Shown here: piece after piece, positions 1-6,825 of the stretch | How positions within the stretch are numbered: the stretch's first letter is position 1 | Layout of the letters: every line of letters starts with the position of its first letter | DNA from: JACCVG01 sp034664165 | GTDB lineage: Bacteria; Actinomycetota; Thermoleophilia; Solirubrobacterales; Thermoleophilaceae | DNA length: 10,069 bases | Direction: 5' to 3' | NCBI GenBank assembly: GCA_034664165.1 | Contig: JAXDIE010000052.1 | Location: forward strand, 1 to 10,069 | The notes under the pieces: generated by a model | Seen by the model: only the letters and a program-made list of their open reading frames with translations | Told to the model about the DNA's origin: nothing | The model's database searches: none | Translations under genes and position numbers: made by a program

Positions 1-236
1 TCGCCCTCCGGCGCGATGAACACCTGCGTCTTGTGCTTGAGCCGCCGGAACGCCTTGGAGTGGACGATCCGGTCGCGATCCCGCTGAAACGGGGTCCTGA
101 CCGGTGAATCGTCCTCCTCGACCACCCGGCGGGCGGGATAGGAGCGCACCGCCTGGGGCACCAGCCACATCTGCTCCCACTGCTCCACGCGGTCGCGGAG
201 CGGCGCCAGGCGCGATTTGGGGACAGGGGTCGTCAT
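1..236 (-). CDS. dgt: dGTPase-like HD-domain phosphohydrolase, N-terminal part (partial at window edge)
   Basis: Reading leftwards from an ATG at 236 gives 78 codons with no stop before the window edge. After a non-conserved leader of about 45 residues comes RTPFQRDRDRIVHSKAFRRL (residues 47-66), followed by KHKTQVFIAPEG. This is the diagnostic N-terminal block of deoxyguanosinetriphosphate triphosphohydrolase-like proteins, which cut dNTPs to deoxynucleoside plus triphosphate and help control nucleotide pools in the cytoplasm. The metal-binding HD motif itself should follow beyond the edge, so catalytic residues cannot be checked. A GGGAG lies about 13 nt before the ATG, which is a weak ribosome site. 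The gene diverges from the next one, with only 49 bp between starts. It appears to be a housekeeping gene bordering the metal island and not part of it. Confidence 0.9.
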   Translation of the reverse strand, partial: MTTPVPKSRLAPLRDRVEQWEQMWLVPQAVRSYPARRVVEEDDSPVRTPFQRDRDRIVHSKAFRRLKHKTQVFIAPEG

Positions 237-285
237 CTTCTGACCGATTCTCCCAGGGTGGGCGGCGCGCTACGCTTGCGGCGGT

Positions 286-600
286 ATGTCCCGTCGAGAC
301 CAGCTGTTCCTGCTCGGCCTTGCCGCCCTCACGACAGTCGTGCTGGCGGTGGTCGCCCTGCTCGGAGCCCACGAGCTCCTGCACGCGCTGCCCCTGCTGG
401 TCCTGCTGCTGCCGCTACTCGGCGGCCGCTACCTCGGCGAGGAGCGGCTGATCGTCCTGGTCCGCTCACACGCGGCCCGGCGCCCAGTGCGCGCCGCCCG
501 GGCAACCCGCCCGGTGCGGGCGCCCATCGCACTTCCACGAGGCGGCCGTCTGATCGCCACCTCGCTCGCAGTGCGCCCGCCGCCCGCCGTTTTCGCCTAG
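286..600 (+). CDS. Small two-helix membrane protein of unknown function
   Basis: This 104-residue protein is not recognised. Two hydrophobic segments (about residues 7-27 and 30-46) are followed by a short conserved-looking stretch (GGRYLGEERLIVLVRSH) and an Arg/Pro/Ala-rich basic tail of about 40 residues, probably cytoplasmic. The ATG at 286 directly follows a GC-rich stretch with no clear ribosome binding site, so it may be read from a leaderless or near-leaderless transcript. It is divergent from dgt and lies 82 bp upstream of the DsbA-like gene, with a possible hairpin between them, so membership in the copper operon is uncertain. The strongest argument that it is real is the coherent membrane topology at its start. 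The overlapping reading frames lack such structure. Confidence 0.6.
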   Translation: MSRRDQLFLLGLAALTTVVLAVVALLGAHELLHALPLLVLLLPLLGGRYLGEERLIVLVRSHAARRPVRAARATRPVRAPIALPRGGRLIATSLAVRPPPAVFA

Positions 601-602
601 GC

Positions 603-633
603 AGCGACGGCACCACGACATCCCTCCGTCGCT
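603..633 (+). terminator. Possible weak hairpin terminator after the small membrane protein gene
   Basis: AGCGACGG (603-610) and CCGTCGCT (626-633) form a perfect 8-bp stem with a 15-nt loop, starting 2 bp after the stop codon at 600. There is no T-run after it, so it could be a poor intrinsic terminator, an attenuator before the downstream operon, or chance in GC-rich DNA. Confidence 0.3.
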
Positions 634-682
634 CCCGGGCCTACTTTGGCGTACCCGGATTCCGACAGCGACAGGAGAAGCA

Positions 683-1435
683 GTGAGCTCACGCGAACAA
701 CAGAAGGCCGAGGCCCGCGCCGTGCGCGAGGCCAGCGAGAAGGCAGCAGCCGTGTCCGCAGCCCGCCGGCGGCGCCTCATGCAGCTGGGCGGCGCAGCGG
801 TAGCGATCGCGGTGGTTGCGGTCGCCGCAGTCCTGATCACCTCGCATGCCGCCGGCACCCCGAAGACCGGCGCAGTTCAGGCGCTGTTCGAAGGGATCCC
901 GCAGGACGGCCTGGCGCTCGGAGACCCGGATGCGCCCACCACCCTGACCGAATACGTCGACCTGCAGTGCCCGATCTGCCGGCGCTACGTGCTCGACACC
1001 CTGCCCACAGTGGTCAACGAGCTGGTCCGGACGGGCGACCTCCGGATCGAGATGGCGCCGATTGCCATCCTCGGCCCCGACTCGGTTACCGGCGCTGACG
1101 CAACTGTGGCCGCCTCCCAGCAGAACCTGGCCTGGCAGTTCGCGGACACCCTCTACCGCAACCAGGGCGCCGAGGGCAGCGGTTACCTCGACCAGGCCTT
1201 CGTCCAGAAGATCGCCGGCCTCACTCCGGGCCTCGACCCGGCGAAGCTGACTCTCGACTCCCCAGAGGTGGTCAAAGAGGTAACCCGGATCAACGGCCAG
1301 GCGAAGGACGCCGGCATCAACTCGACGCCCTCGTTCGTGCTCGGCAAGACGGGTGAGCAGGGCCAGCTGTTCCAAGGCGACTTCAGCGACCCAGCGGCCT
1401 TCGTGGCCCAGATCAAGGAGGCGAGTGGTGGATGA
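683..1435 (+). CDS. Membrane-anchored DsbA-like thioredoxin-fold protein
   Basis: This 250-residue protein has a charged, Ala/Arg-rich cytoplasmic N-terminus (1-33), one membrane anchor (about 36-52) and an extracytoplasmic thioredoxin-fold domain of the DsbA-like 'thioredoxin_4' type. The redox motif is C96-P-I-C99 in the context YVDLQCPICRRY. The cis-proline loop is the TP at 215-216 (NSTPSFVLG). The family oxidises or isomerises cysteine pairs in exported proteins. The GTG start at 683 is preceded by AGGAG (673-677) with 5-nt spacing, and the stop overlaps the VKOR start (ATGA, 1432-1435). That coupling strongly suggests VKOR re-oxidises this protein. It heads the copper operon, so copper-site assembly or protection of cysteine-containing clients is a reasonable inferred role, although general oxidative folding is equally possible. 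Confidence 0.9.
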   Translation: MSSREQQKAEARAVREASEKAAAVSAARRRRLMQLGGAAVAIAVVAVAAVLITSHAAGTPKTGAVQALFEGIPQDGLALGDPDAPTTLTEYVDLQCPICRRYVLDTLPTVVNELVRTGDLRIEMAPIAILGPDSVTGADATVAASQQNLAWQFADTLYRNQGAEGSGYLDQAFVQKIAGLTPGLDPAKLTLDSPEVVKEVTRINGQAKDAGINSTPSFVLGKTGEQGQLFQGDFSDPAAFVAQIKEASGG

Positions 1436-1842
1436 GCGACCCTGCCCTGAGAAAGACATCGATAGCGCTGGCGCTCCTGGGCGTGGCCATCGCGGGCTAC
1501 CTGACCTGGGTGCATTACGCGGGGCTGAGCCCGGTGTGCGTGGGCGGCAGCCACGGCTGCGAGACCGTGCAGTCCTCGGACTACGCGGAGCTCGCAGGCG
1601 TGCCCGTCGCTCTTCTGGGCCTGGTGGGCTATCTGGCGATCCTGGCCACGACGTTCCTGGAGGGCTACACGTGGCGCGCCGTCGGCGCGGTGCTGGGCCT
1701 CGCGGGCACGGCGTTCAGCCTGTATCTGACCTACCTCGAGCTCTTCCAGATCCACGCGATCTGCCAGTGGTGCGTGGGCAGCGCGATCGTGATGACCATC
1801 CTGACCGTCGTGCTGGCCGGGCGCGCGGTGAAGTCGGCATGA
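1432..1842 (+). CDS. Vitamin K epoxide reductase (VKOR) family disulfide-generating membrane protein
   Basis: This 136-residue integral membrane protein has about four helices. It has the VKOR hallmarks: the loop cysteine pair C36 and C43 (VCVGGSHGCETVQSS) after the first helix, and the active-site pair C111-Q-W-C114 at the start of the last helix. Bacterial VKORs pass electrons from a DsbA-like partner to menaquinone or ubiquinone, replacing DsbB, which is the usual arrangement in actinobacteria. The gene overlaps both neighbours by 4 bp (ATGA at 1432 and at 1839), so it is translated with the DsbA-like protein upstream and the unknown exported protein downstream. All four expected redox cysteines are present and the length is normal for a single-domain VKOR, with no fused thioredoxin domain, consistent with the separate DsbA-like gene. 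Confidence 0.92.
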   Translation: MSDPALRKTSIALALLGVAIAGYLTWVHYAGLSPVCVGGSHGCETVQSSDYAELAGVPVALLGLVGYLAILATTFLEGYTWRAVGAVLGLAGTAFSLYLTYLELFQIHAICQWCVGSAIVMTILTVVLAGRAVKSA

Positions 1843-2492
1843 GGCGCCTCCTCGCCGTATCGGCTCTCCTGTTGCTGGCGTTCGCGACACCGGCTTCGGC
1901 ACACCAGGGTGACGCCCACTTCCTGTCGACCCTCAACCAGCTGAGCCCGGCGACGGATGGGCTGTCGCTCGAGGTCCTGAACTACGGGACGGATCTGCAG
2001 CTCACGAACCACACCGGCAAGACGGTGACTGTCATGGGCTACAACGACGAGCCCTACGCACGGCTCCTGCCCGACGGCACCGTCGAGGTCAATCACAACT
2101 CGCCCGCCTATTACCTGAACCAGGACACCTACGGCACCGCGACCGTCCCGCCCGGGCTGGACAAGAACACCGCGCCCGACTGGCAGGAGGTTGACAAGAC
2201 GAGCCGTTTCGACTGGCACGATCACCGTGCCCACTACATGGGGAAGGGCGTGCCCCCCCAGGTCAGCAACTCGGCCGTCCAGTCCAAGGTGTTCGACTGG
2301 ACCGTCCCACTCGAGGTCGACGGCAAGCCGGTCGACGCCGATGGCACGCTCGTCTGGCGGCCGATCGGCGGAGGCGGCCCACCCGTGGTGGCCATCGGCG
2401 CCCTGCTGCTGATCACCCTGGTGGGCGGCGCCCTCGTGGTGGTGGTGCGCCGTCGTCGCAGCGCGGACGACGAGGTCAAGGAGGCCTGGTGA
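1839..2492 (+). CDS. Exported, C-terminally anchored protein of unknown function in the copper operon
   Basis: This 217-residue protein is not assigned to a named family. A signal peptide ends ...ATPASA at residue 21, so the mature protein should begin H22-Q-G-D-A-H. The extracytoplasmic part (22-180) looks beta-rich and carries N57-H58, N85-H86-N87 and a dense FDWHDHRAHYM block (124-134, with H127, H129 and H132), but no cysteine. A Gly/Pro linker leads to a membrane helix (about 183-203) and a short basic tail (RRRR). The start is the ATG that overlaps the VKOR stop; upstream codons in this frame read through VKOR and are not real. The stop overlaps the CopC-CopD GTG start. The His content, the likely N-terminal His and the position directly before CopC-CopD suggest an outward-facing metal-binding or copper-chaperone role. 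This is inference only. Confidence 0.88.
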   Translation: MRRLLAVSALLLLAFATPASAHQGDAHFLSTLNQLSPATDGLSLEVLNYGTDLQLTNHTGKTVTVMGYNDEPYARLLPDGTVEVNHNSPAYYLNQDTYGTATVPPGLDKNTAPDWQEVDKTSRFDWHDHRAHYMGKGVPPQVSNSAVQSKVFDWTVPLEVDGKPVDADGTLVWRPIGGGGPPVVAIGALLLITLVGGALVVVVRRRRSADDEVKEAW

Positions 2493-4201
2493 GCCGTCGC
2501 CTCCTTCTACCCCTGGCCGCGATCGCGGCCTGCCTGCTGCTGCCCGCGGGCGCATCGGCGCATGCGCTGGTGGTCGGAACCTCGCCTGAGCGGGGCGCCA
2601 CGCTGAAGGCGGCGCCGGCCCAGGTCGAGTTCGACTTCAGCGAAACCGTCGAGACGGACTTCGGGGCCATCCGGGTCTTCAACTCGGCGGGCGACGAGGT
2701 CCAGTCCGGATCCGTGTTCCACCCGGGCGGTGCGGGATCCAAGGCCGCGGTCAAGCTCAAGCCCGGCCTGCCCGACGGCGGCTACACCGCCACCTACCGG
2801 GTGATCTCCGCCGACTCCCACCCCGTGTCGGGCGGCTTCGTCTTCTCGGTCGGAAAGGGCAGCGCGGCTGGGCCCGGCGTGACCAGGCTGCTGGCCGGCT
2901 CCAACTCCGGCCCGGTCACAGCCACCGCCTTCTCGGTCGTCAGGGCCTTCCTCTACGCCGCCATCGCCCTGCTGGTCGGCGGCCTCATCTTTCTGGCCGC
3001 CGCCTGGCGCCCCGGGCTACGCCTTGCCGCGGGCGCCCAGGGCCCCGCCTGGGACGCGGCAGCACAGGCGTTCGAAGCCCGGCTTCGCTCGGTCCTGCTG
3101 ATCGCTGCCTGCAGCGGCCTGCTGGCCACCGTGCTGGCCCTGGTCCTCCAGGCCGCCACCGCCACGGGCGACACCTTCTGGGCGGCACTGAACGCATCGA
3201 CCCTGATCGAGCTCCTGGGCACGCGCTTCGGCATCATCTGGGGAGCCGGAGCGGTGGCGTGGATCGCAGTGCTGACCGGGCTCGCGGCTCGGCGAAGGGT
3301 CGCCCCCGCACTCTTGGCCCTGCCGGCCGCTCTCCTGGTCGCGGCACCGGCACTGGCGGGGCACGCCTCGACCCAGGGCCCCGTGGCCCTGCTCCTGCCG
3401 CTGGTCGTGATCCATGTTGCGGCCATGAGCAGCTGGGCCGGCGGCCTGGTGGCGATGCTCGCAGCGGTGCCGGCCGCAACATCACGTCTGGAGCCCGCCG
3501 GACGCACGCGCCTGCTGGCCTCCCTCGTCACGCGCTTCTCGGGCCTGGCTCTGATCGCCGTCGCCACGATCCTGGTCACCGGGATCGCCCAGGCCGTGAT
3601 CGAGGTCGGCTCCTTTCCCGCGCTGGTCGAGACGGCCTTTGGCCGGGCCGTCCTCATCAAGCTCGTGCTGCTCCTCGTGCTGATCGGCATCGGCGTCTAC
3701 CAGCGGCGCCGGGTGGTCCCCGCACTGGAGCGGCTGTCCGCGTCCGGCAACACCCCAGGAGCAACAGGAGCCACTCTGAGGCGGCTCCTGCGCACCGAGG
3801 TGTCGATCGTCGCCGTGGTGCTCATCGTGACCGGAGCGCTTGCGGGCTACTCCCCGGCCAACACGGCCTCGGGGCCCGTGGCAGTCACCACGTCGATGGG
3901 TGACACCACCGTCGACCTCACGGTCGACCCGGCCGCCGTCGGCCCCAACGAGATGCACATCTATCTGACCGACCCGCAGACCGGGACGCCGGCCGACGCC
4001 TTCAAGGAGTTCCAAGTGTCGGTGTCCCTCCCCGACAAGGGGATCGGCCCGCTCGACGCGGACGCCGAGGTCACGGGGCCCGGGCACTACACCGTGCCGG
4101 ATGCGCCCTTCAGCGCGCCCGGGAAGTGGATCGTCCACCTGGAGGGACTGGTCTCGAAGTTCGAGCAGCAAACCGGCGACGCACAGGTCGAGATCCGGTG
4201 A
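2489..4201 (+). CDS. copCD: CopC-CopD fusion copper-binding/transport protein (YcnJ-like) with extra C-terminal domain
   Basis: This 570-residue protein has a signal peptide to A24, then a CopC domain (about 25-122). H25 would be the mature N-terminus, and with D109 and H111 (SADSHPVSGG) it matches the His1/Asp/His Cu(II) site known in CopC. A multi-helix CopD domain follows (about 146-455), containing GHAST (H292) and the VVIHVAAMSSWAGGL helix (H309). The last part (about 467-570) is soluble, beta-rich and outward-facing, with H490, H533 and H550, resembling FixH/YtkA-like domains. Fused CopC-CopD proteins such as Bacillus YcnJ take up copper or support its delivery to envelope enzymes. The GTG start at 2489 overlaps the preceding stop (GTGA). 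YcnI follows after 29 bp, reproducing the known ycnI-ycnJ pairing in the opposite order. Confidence 0.93.
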   Translation: MSRRLLLPLAAIAACLLLPAGASAHALVVGTSPERGATLKAAPAQVEFDFSETVETDFGAIRVFNSAGDEVQSGSVFHPGGAGSKAAVKLKPGLPDGGYTATYRVISADSHPVSGGFVFSVGKGSAAGPGVTRLLAGSNSGPVTATAFSVVRAFLYAAIALLVGGLIFLAAAWRPGLRLAAGAQGPAWDAAAQAFEARLRSVLLIAACSGLLATVLALVLQAATATGDTFWAALNASTLIELLGTRFGIIWGAGAVAWIAVLTGLAARRRVAPALLALPAALLVAAPALAGHASTQGPVALLLPLVVIHVAAMSSWAGGLVAMLAAVPAATSRLEPAGRTRLLASLVTRFSGLALIAVATILVTGIAQAVIEVGSFPALVETAFGRAVLIKLVLLLVLIGIGVYQRRRVVPALERLSASGNTPGATGATLRRLLRTEVSIVAVVLIVTGALAGYSPANTASGPVAVTTSMGDTTVDLTVDPAAVGPNEMHIYLTDPQTGTPADAFKEFQVSVSLPDKGIGPLDADAEVTGPGHYTVPDAPFSAPGKWIVHLEGLVSKFEQQTGDAQVEIR

Positions 4202-4220
4202 GACAACGCAATCGACGAAC

Positions 4221-4224
4221 GGAG
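4221..4224 (+). promoter_or_regulatory. Ribosome binding site that decides the YcnI start
   Basis: GGAG lies 3 nt before the ATG at 4228 and 6 nt before the ATG at 4231. The longer spacing is the better match, so 4231 is preferred. The choice changes the protein by one methionine only. Confidence 0.6.
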
Positions 4225-4230
4225 ACGATG

Positions 4231-4893
4231 ATGAAGCTGAGAATCGGGCTGATCGCCTCGGCCCTGACATTGGCGCTGCCCTCGCTGGCAGCGGCCCACG
4301 TGACCGTCCAGCCCAATGAGGTGCCGGCGGGCGGTTACACGCGCCTGGACGTGCGCGTGCCCAACGAGACGGATGACGCCGCGACCAGCAAGGTCGAGGT
4401 GCAGTTCCCCGACGGGTTCGCCGGGGTCCAGTACGAGCCCGTGCCGGGTTGGAGCGTCGACATCCAGACCGAGAAGCTCGACACGCCGATCACCACCGAT
4501 GACGGGGACGTGACCGAGCAGGTCAAGACCGTCACCTGGACCGCCGATGACGACCAGTCGATGTTGCAGCCGGGCGCGTTCCAGGACTTCGGCCTCTCGG
4601 TCAAGATCCCGGATGGCGCGGCGGGGTCGAAGCTGACCTTCCCCGCCCTGCAGACCTACGACAACGGCGACGTTGTCCGCTGGATCGGCGACGAGAGCTC
4701 GGAGGAGCCGGCCCCGACCGTCACCCTCGAGCCCGCCGAGGCGGAGGACGCGCACGCCGCCATGTCGGGTGAGGACACGGCCGGTCAGTCCGCCCCTGCA
4801 GCGGCGATGGGCGACCACCTGGCGCTCGTCGGCGTGATCCTGGGCGGGCTGGCGCTGCTGCTGGCCCTGGTCGCGCTGTTCAGGCGCCGCTAG
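4231..4893 (+). CDS. ycnI: YcnI-like (DUF1775) copper-binding membrane-anchored protein
   Basis: This 220-residue protein has a signal peptide ending SLAAA (residue 22), which exposes H23-V-T-V-Q-P, the hallmark mature N-terminus of YcnI. The DUF1775 core shows VPNETD (E46), YEPVPGWSV (68-76), a PGAFQDFG segment (114-121) and a Trp after YDNGDVVRW (W151). In Bacillus YcnI a mono-histidine brace of N-terminal His, a Glu and a Trp binds Cu(II), and H23, E46 and W151 are candidate equivalents. A Glu/Ala-rich linker precedes a C-terminal membrane helix (about 197-216) and an RRR tail. It is the last gene of the plus-strand operon, followed by a strong hairpin. It probably hands copper to or from CopC-CopD on the outer face of the membrane. 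Confidence 0.92.
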   Translation: MKLRIGLIASALTLALPSLAAAHVTVQPNEVPAGGYTRLDVRVPNETDDAATSKVEVQFPDGFAGVQYEPVPGWSVDIQTEKLDTPITTDDGDVTEQVKTVTWTADDDQSMLQPGAFQDFGLSVKIPDGAAGSKLTFPALQTYDNGDVVRWIGDESSEEPAPTVTLEPAEAEDAHAAMSGEDTAGQSAPAAAMGDHLALVGVILGGLALLLALVALFRRR

Positions 4894-4909
4894 AGGTGGG
4901 AAGTGGACA

Positions 4910-4937
4910 GCGGGGCCGGCCGCGATGCCGGCCCCGC
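4910..4937. terminator. Perfect inverted repeat, probable bidirectional terminator
   Basis: GCGGGGCCGGC (4910-4920) and GCCGGCCCCGC (4927-4937) form a perfect 11-bp, all-G/C stem around a 6-nt loop (CGCGAT). It sits in the 51-bp gap between two converging genes (stops at 4893 and 4945), exactly where a shared terminator is needed. There is no T-run on either side, as is common for hairpin terminators in GC-rich actinobacteria. Confidence 0.75.
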
Positions 4938-4944
4938 ATCCACG

Positions 4945-6384
4945 TCAGCTCTGGTTGGCCGATGCGAGCAACCAGAGCGCGAGGCTCGTGAAGCCGATCA
5001 TCACCGCAAGCATCCAGTACTGGGAGCGCACCGCCAGACGCGGGTTGTCGTAGATCGCCAGCGCGCGATCGTGAGCCAGCATCAGCCCGGCCACGTGGCC
5101 GAACACGACGACGCCGACCTGCATGTACCAGTACGTCGCCTGCCCGACGATCCCGTAGTTGATCGGGATCGCGGCCGTTCCAAAGAGGTCGAGCCCCTGG
5201 CCCAGCGGGTCGGAGATCAGGTACAGCATCGACTGGCCCTGGACCACCAGCAGGCTGACGTAGTGGGCCATCACGTACGCGACGCCGATCGGCACCAGGC
5301 TGTGGACGAACGTCCAGGCCAGCTCGTGCGTCGTCTTGCCGCCGCCGACGCTCTTCGCGCCGAGGATTCCAAGGCGGTAGAAGCCGCCCACAAGGAAGAT
5401 GCAGATGAAGAGGCCGCTTGCGAAGGTCAGCTGAAGCGTGACCGCCGGGCCGAGGGAAAGGACCCCCCAGAGCCCCTGGAGCGCCGGCACCAGAGTCGCG
5501 TTCCAGATGCCCCCGCTAGAGAAGCCGTCGAACGTGACGGACCCGATCATCACCGCGAGCAGCGCCACCGTGCCCGCCATGGGCTCGAACGCGGCCAGCC
5601 CGGACAGGATCCGGCGGCGGCCGATCTGCCCGTCCCGGCGCTCGAGCGGCGAGATCCGGGAGAAGAGGTTGAAGTAGACCGAATAGGCCTCGCCCCGTGC
5701 GATCCACGGCTCGATTCCGTACAGCGCCATGCCGATGAACGTGATCACCGTGTAGACGATGGCCGCGAGGGCGACGTTCCTGGGGATCGAGCCACCATCG
5801 GCGATCAACTCGAGCCAGACGAAGGCAAAGATGCCGATGGCCGCCGGCCAGTTGCCGAGCCCCTTGGGGTACGGGAGCGGCTCTGGCAGGCCGCCTCGCG
5901 ACAGCCGCCCGGCCACCCACGCGAACGCCTGCGCGATGGCGCGCCACGGGTTGAAGGCATGGAACACGTCGCCGAAGATCACGCTGCCGGGTACGAGACC
6001 CACCCAGAAGATCACGTACACGAAGTTGGGGGCGAAGTTGGCAGTCGGGATCTGCTGCCCGGCGAGCCCGGAGTAGATCACGGCCAGTAGCAGGAGAGCG
6101 CCGAGCACCCCGCAGAGCACCTGCACCGCCGTGGAGCCGATCACGCGCCACACCACACCGGTCAACGGCGTCCACGTGTCCTCCTGGAGCCGTGGCTTTG
6201 GCCACAACACGGCCAGCGCCACGAACGAGATGATGAGCACGACTGTGGCGGCCCACCCGAACAGCCACTCCGGGATGGGCAGGTCGGCCCGCACCACCAG
6301 GCCGTGGGCCAGGGCCTGGGCCGGCCAGGCCAGTGCCGCCCCGGCCAGCGCGAAGGAGGCCCGCGTGATGTGGGACCGGCTCAA
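4945..6384 (-). CDS. Polytopic membrane protein of unknown function, partner of the cupredoxin-like protein
   Basis: This 479-residue protein has about 11-12 predicted membrane helices. A signal-like N-terminus ends AQALA (residue 26), followed by H27-G-L-V-V and a conserved-looking RADLPIPEWLF. Recognisable blocks are GDVFHAFNPWRAIAQ, EPWIARGEAYSVYFNLFSRISP and, in the C-terminal half, TTHELAWTFVHSL, VMAHYVS and VVFGHVAGLMLAHDRA, giving five histidines (H353, H361, H374, H430, H438) in or near helices. From memory, similar actinobacterial proteins are sometimes labelled 'fenitrothion hydrolase'. I see no hydrolase motif, so I treat the function as unknown. The start is TTG at 6384, overlapping the stop of the cupredoxin-like gene (TTGA). 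No other nearby start keeps the signal segment. Metal or heme binding by the His set and a partnership with the cupredoxin-like protein are inferred. Confidence 0.88.
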   Translation of the reverse strand: MSRSHITRASFALAGAALAWPAQALAHGLVVRADLPIPEWLFGWAATVVLIISFVALAVLWPKPRLQEDTWTPLTGVVWRVIGSTAVQVLCGVLGALLLLAVIYSGLAGQQIPTANFAPNFVYVIFWVGLVPGSVIFGDVFHAFNPWRAIAQAFAWVAGRLSRGGLPEPLPYPKGLGNWPAAIGIFAFVWLELIADGGSIPRNVALAAIVYTVITFIGMALYGIEPWIARGEAYSVYFNLFSRISPLERRDGQIGRRRILSGLAAFEPMAGTVALLAVMIGSVTFDGFSSGGIWNATLVPALQGLWGVLSLGPAVTLQLTFASGLFICIFLVGGFYRLGILGAKSVGGGKTTHELAWTFVHSLVPIGVAYVMAHYVSLLVVQGQSMLYLISDPLGQGLDLFGTAAIPINYGIVGQATYWYMQVGVVVFGHVAGLMLAHDRALAIYDNPRLAVRSQYWMLAVMIGFTSLALWLLASANQS

Positions 6385-6812
6385 GGCGTGACCCGCAGCT
6401 CACCGATCGGGGTGGCGGAGTTCTCGAGCTCGATCTCGTAGATGCCCTCCAGGTCCGCGGCAAAGTCGAACTCCGCCTTCTGGCCCGGGCCGACGTCCTC
6501 GGCCAGGTCGTATCCGTGCACATGGACCTCCTCGGGCTGGTCCGCGATCACCTCGAAGACCACCTGGTCGCCCTGCTTGGCGTCGATCTCGGTTACGCCA
6601 CCCTGAGGCTCGCCGCCGACGACCTTGATCTGGGTGGCCTCGGCGCCTGCGGGCTTGGTCTTGGTCTCGGCCGTGTCGACCGGGGCAGGCGCCGTGGGCG
6701 ATGTCCCCGTGGGCGCAACAGTGGCCTCGTCGCCCGGCCGCAGCAGCACGAACACCAGAACGACCACCACGGCCGCCAGCACCACGAGCCCGACCTGACT
6801 GCCTCGAGACAT
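6381..6812 (-). CDS. Membrane-anchored cupredoxin-like protein lacking blue-copper ligands
   Basis: This 143-residue protein has one N-terminal membrane anchor (about 7-24) and a Thr/Pro/Ala-rich linker (30-58). A compact beta domain (about 60-143) has cupredoxin-type order: ITEID-like strand, KQGDQVVFEV, EEVHVHGYD, PGQKAEFDF and LEGIYEIELE. Classical blue-copper proteins need two His, a Cys and usually a Met. This one has no cysteine or methionine in the domain and only the H97-V-H99 pair, so a type-1 copper centre is excluded. Weak Cu(II) binding or a purely structural fold remains possible. The ATG at 6812 is chosen because AGGAGG lies 7 nt upstream; a longer in-frame reading up to 6854 has no ribosome site. 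It is translated with the downstream polytopic protein by a 4-bp overlap. Confidence 0.9.
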   Translation of the reverse strand: MSRGSQVGLVVLAAVVVVLVFVLLRPGDEATVAPTGTSPTAPAPVDTAETKTKPAGAEATQIKVVGGEPQGGVTEIDAKQGDQVVFEVIADQPEEVHVHGYDLAEDVGPGQKAEFDFAADLEGIYEIELENSATPIGELRVTP

Positions 6813-6819
6813 TTCCAGA

Positions 6820-6825
6820 CCTCCT
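6820..6825 (-). promoter_or_regulatory. Consensus Shine-Dalgarno site for the cupredoxin-like gene
   Basis: The minus strand reads AGGAGG here, 7 nt before the ATG at 6812. It is the strongest ribosome binding site seen in the window and fixes that start. Confidence 0.85.

Noticed and set aside
689..1459. Minus-strand reading frame of 256 codons antisense to the DsbA-like gene
   Set aside because: No recognisable motif. The plus strand carries the CPIC motif, cis-Pro loop, ribosome site and ATGA coupling.
1353..1838. In-frame upstream extension of the gene at 1839
   Set aside because: It would read through DsbA-like and VKOR coding sequence in another frame. The ATG at 1839 gives an immediate signal peptide and overlaps the VKOR stop.
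4903..6090. Long plus-strand reading frame (395 codons) opposite the polytopic membrane gene
   Set aside because: Its translation is almost wholly charged residues (Arg, Asp, Glu, His) with no domain, as expected for the complement of a GC-biased membrane gene. The minus-strand frame has clear helices, a signal segment and a coupled start.
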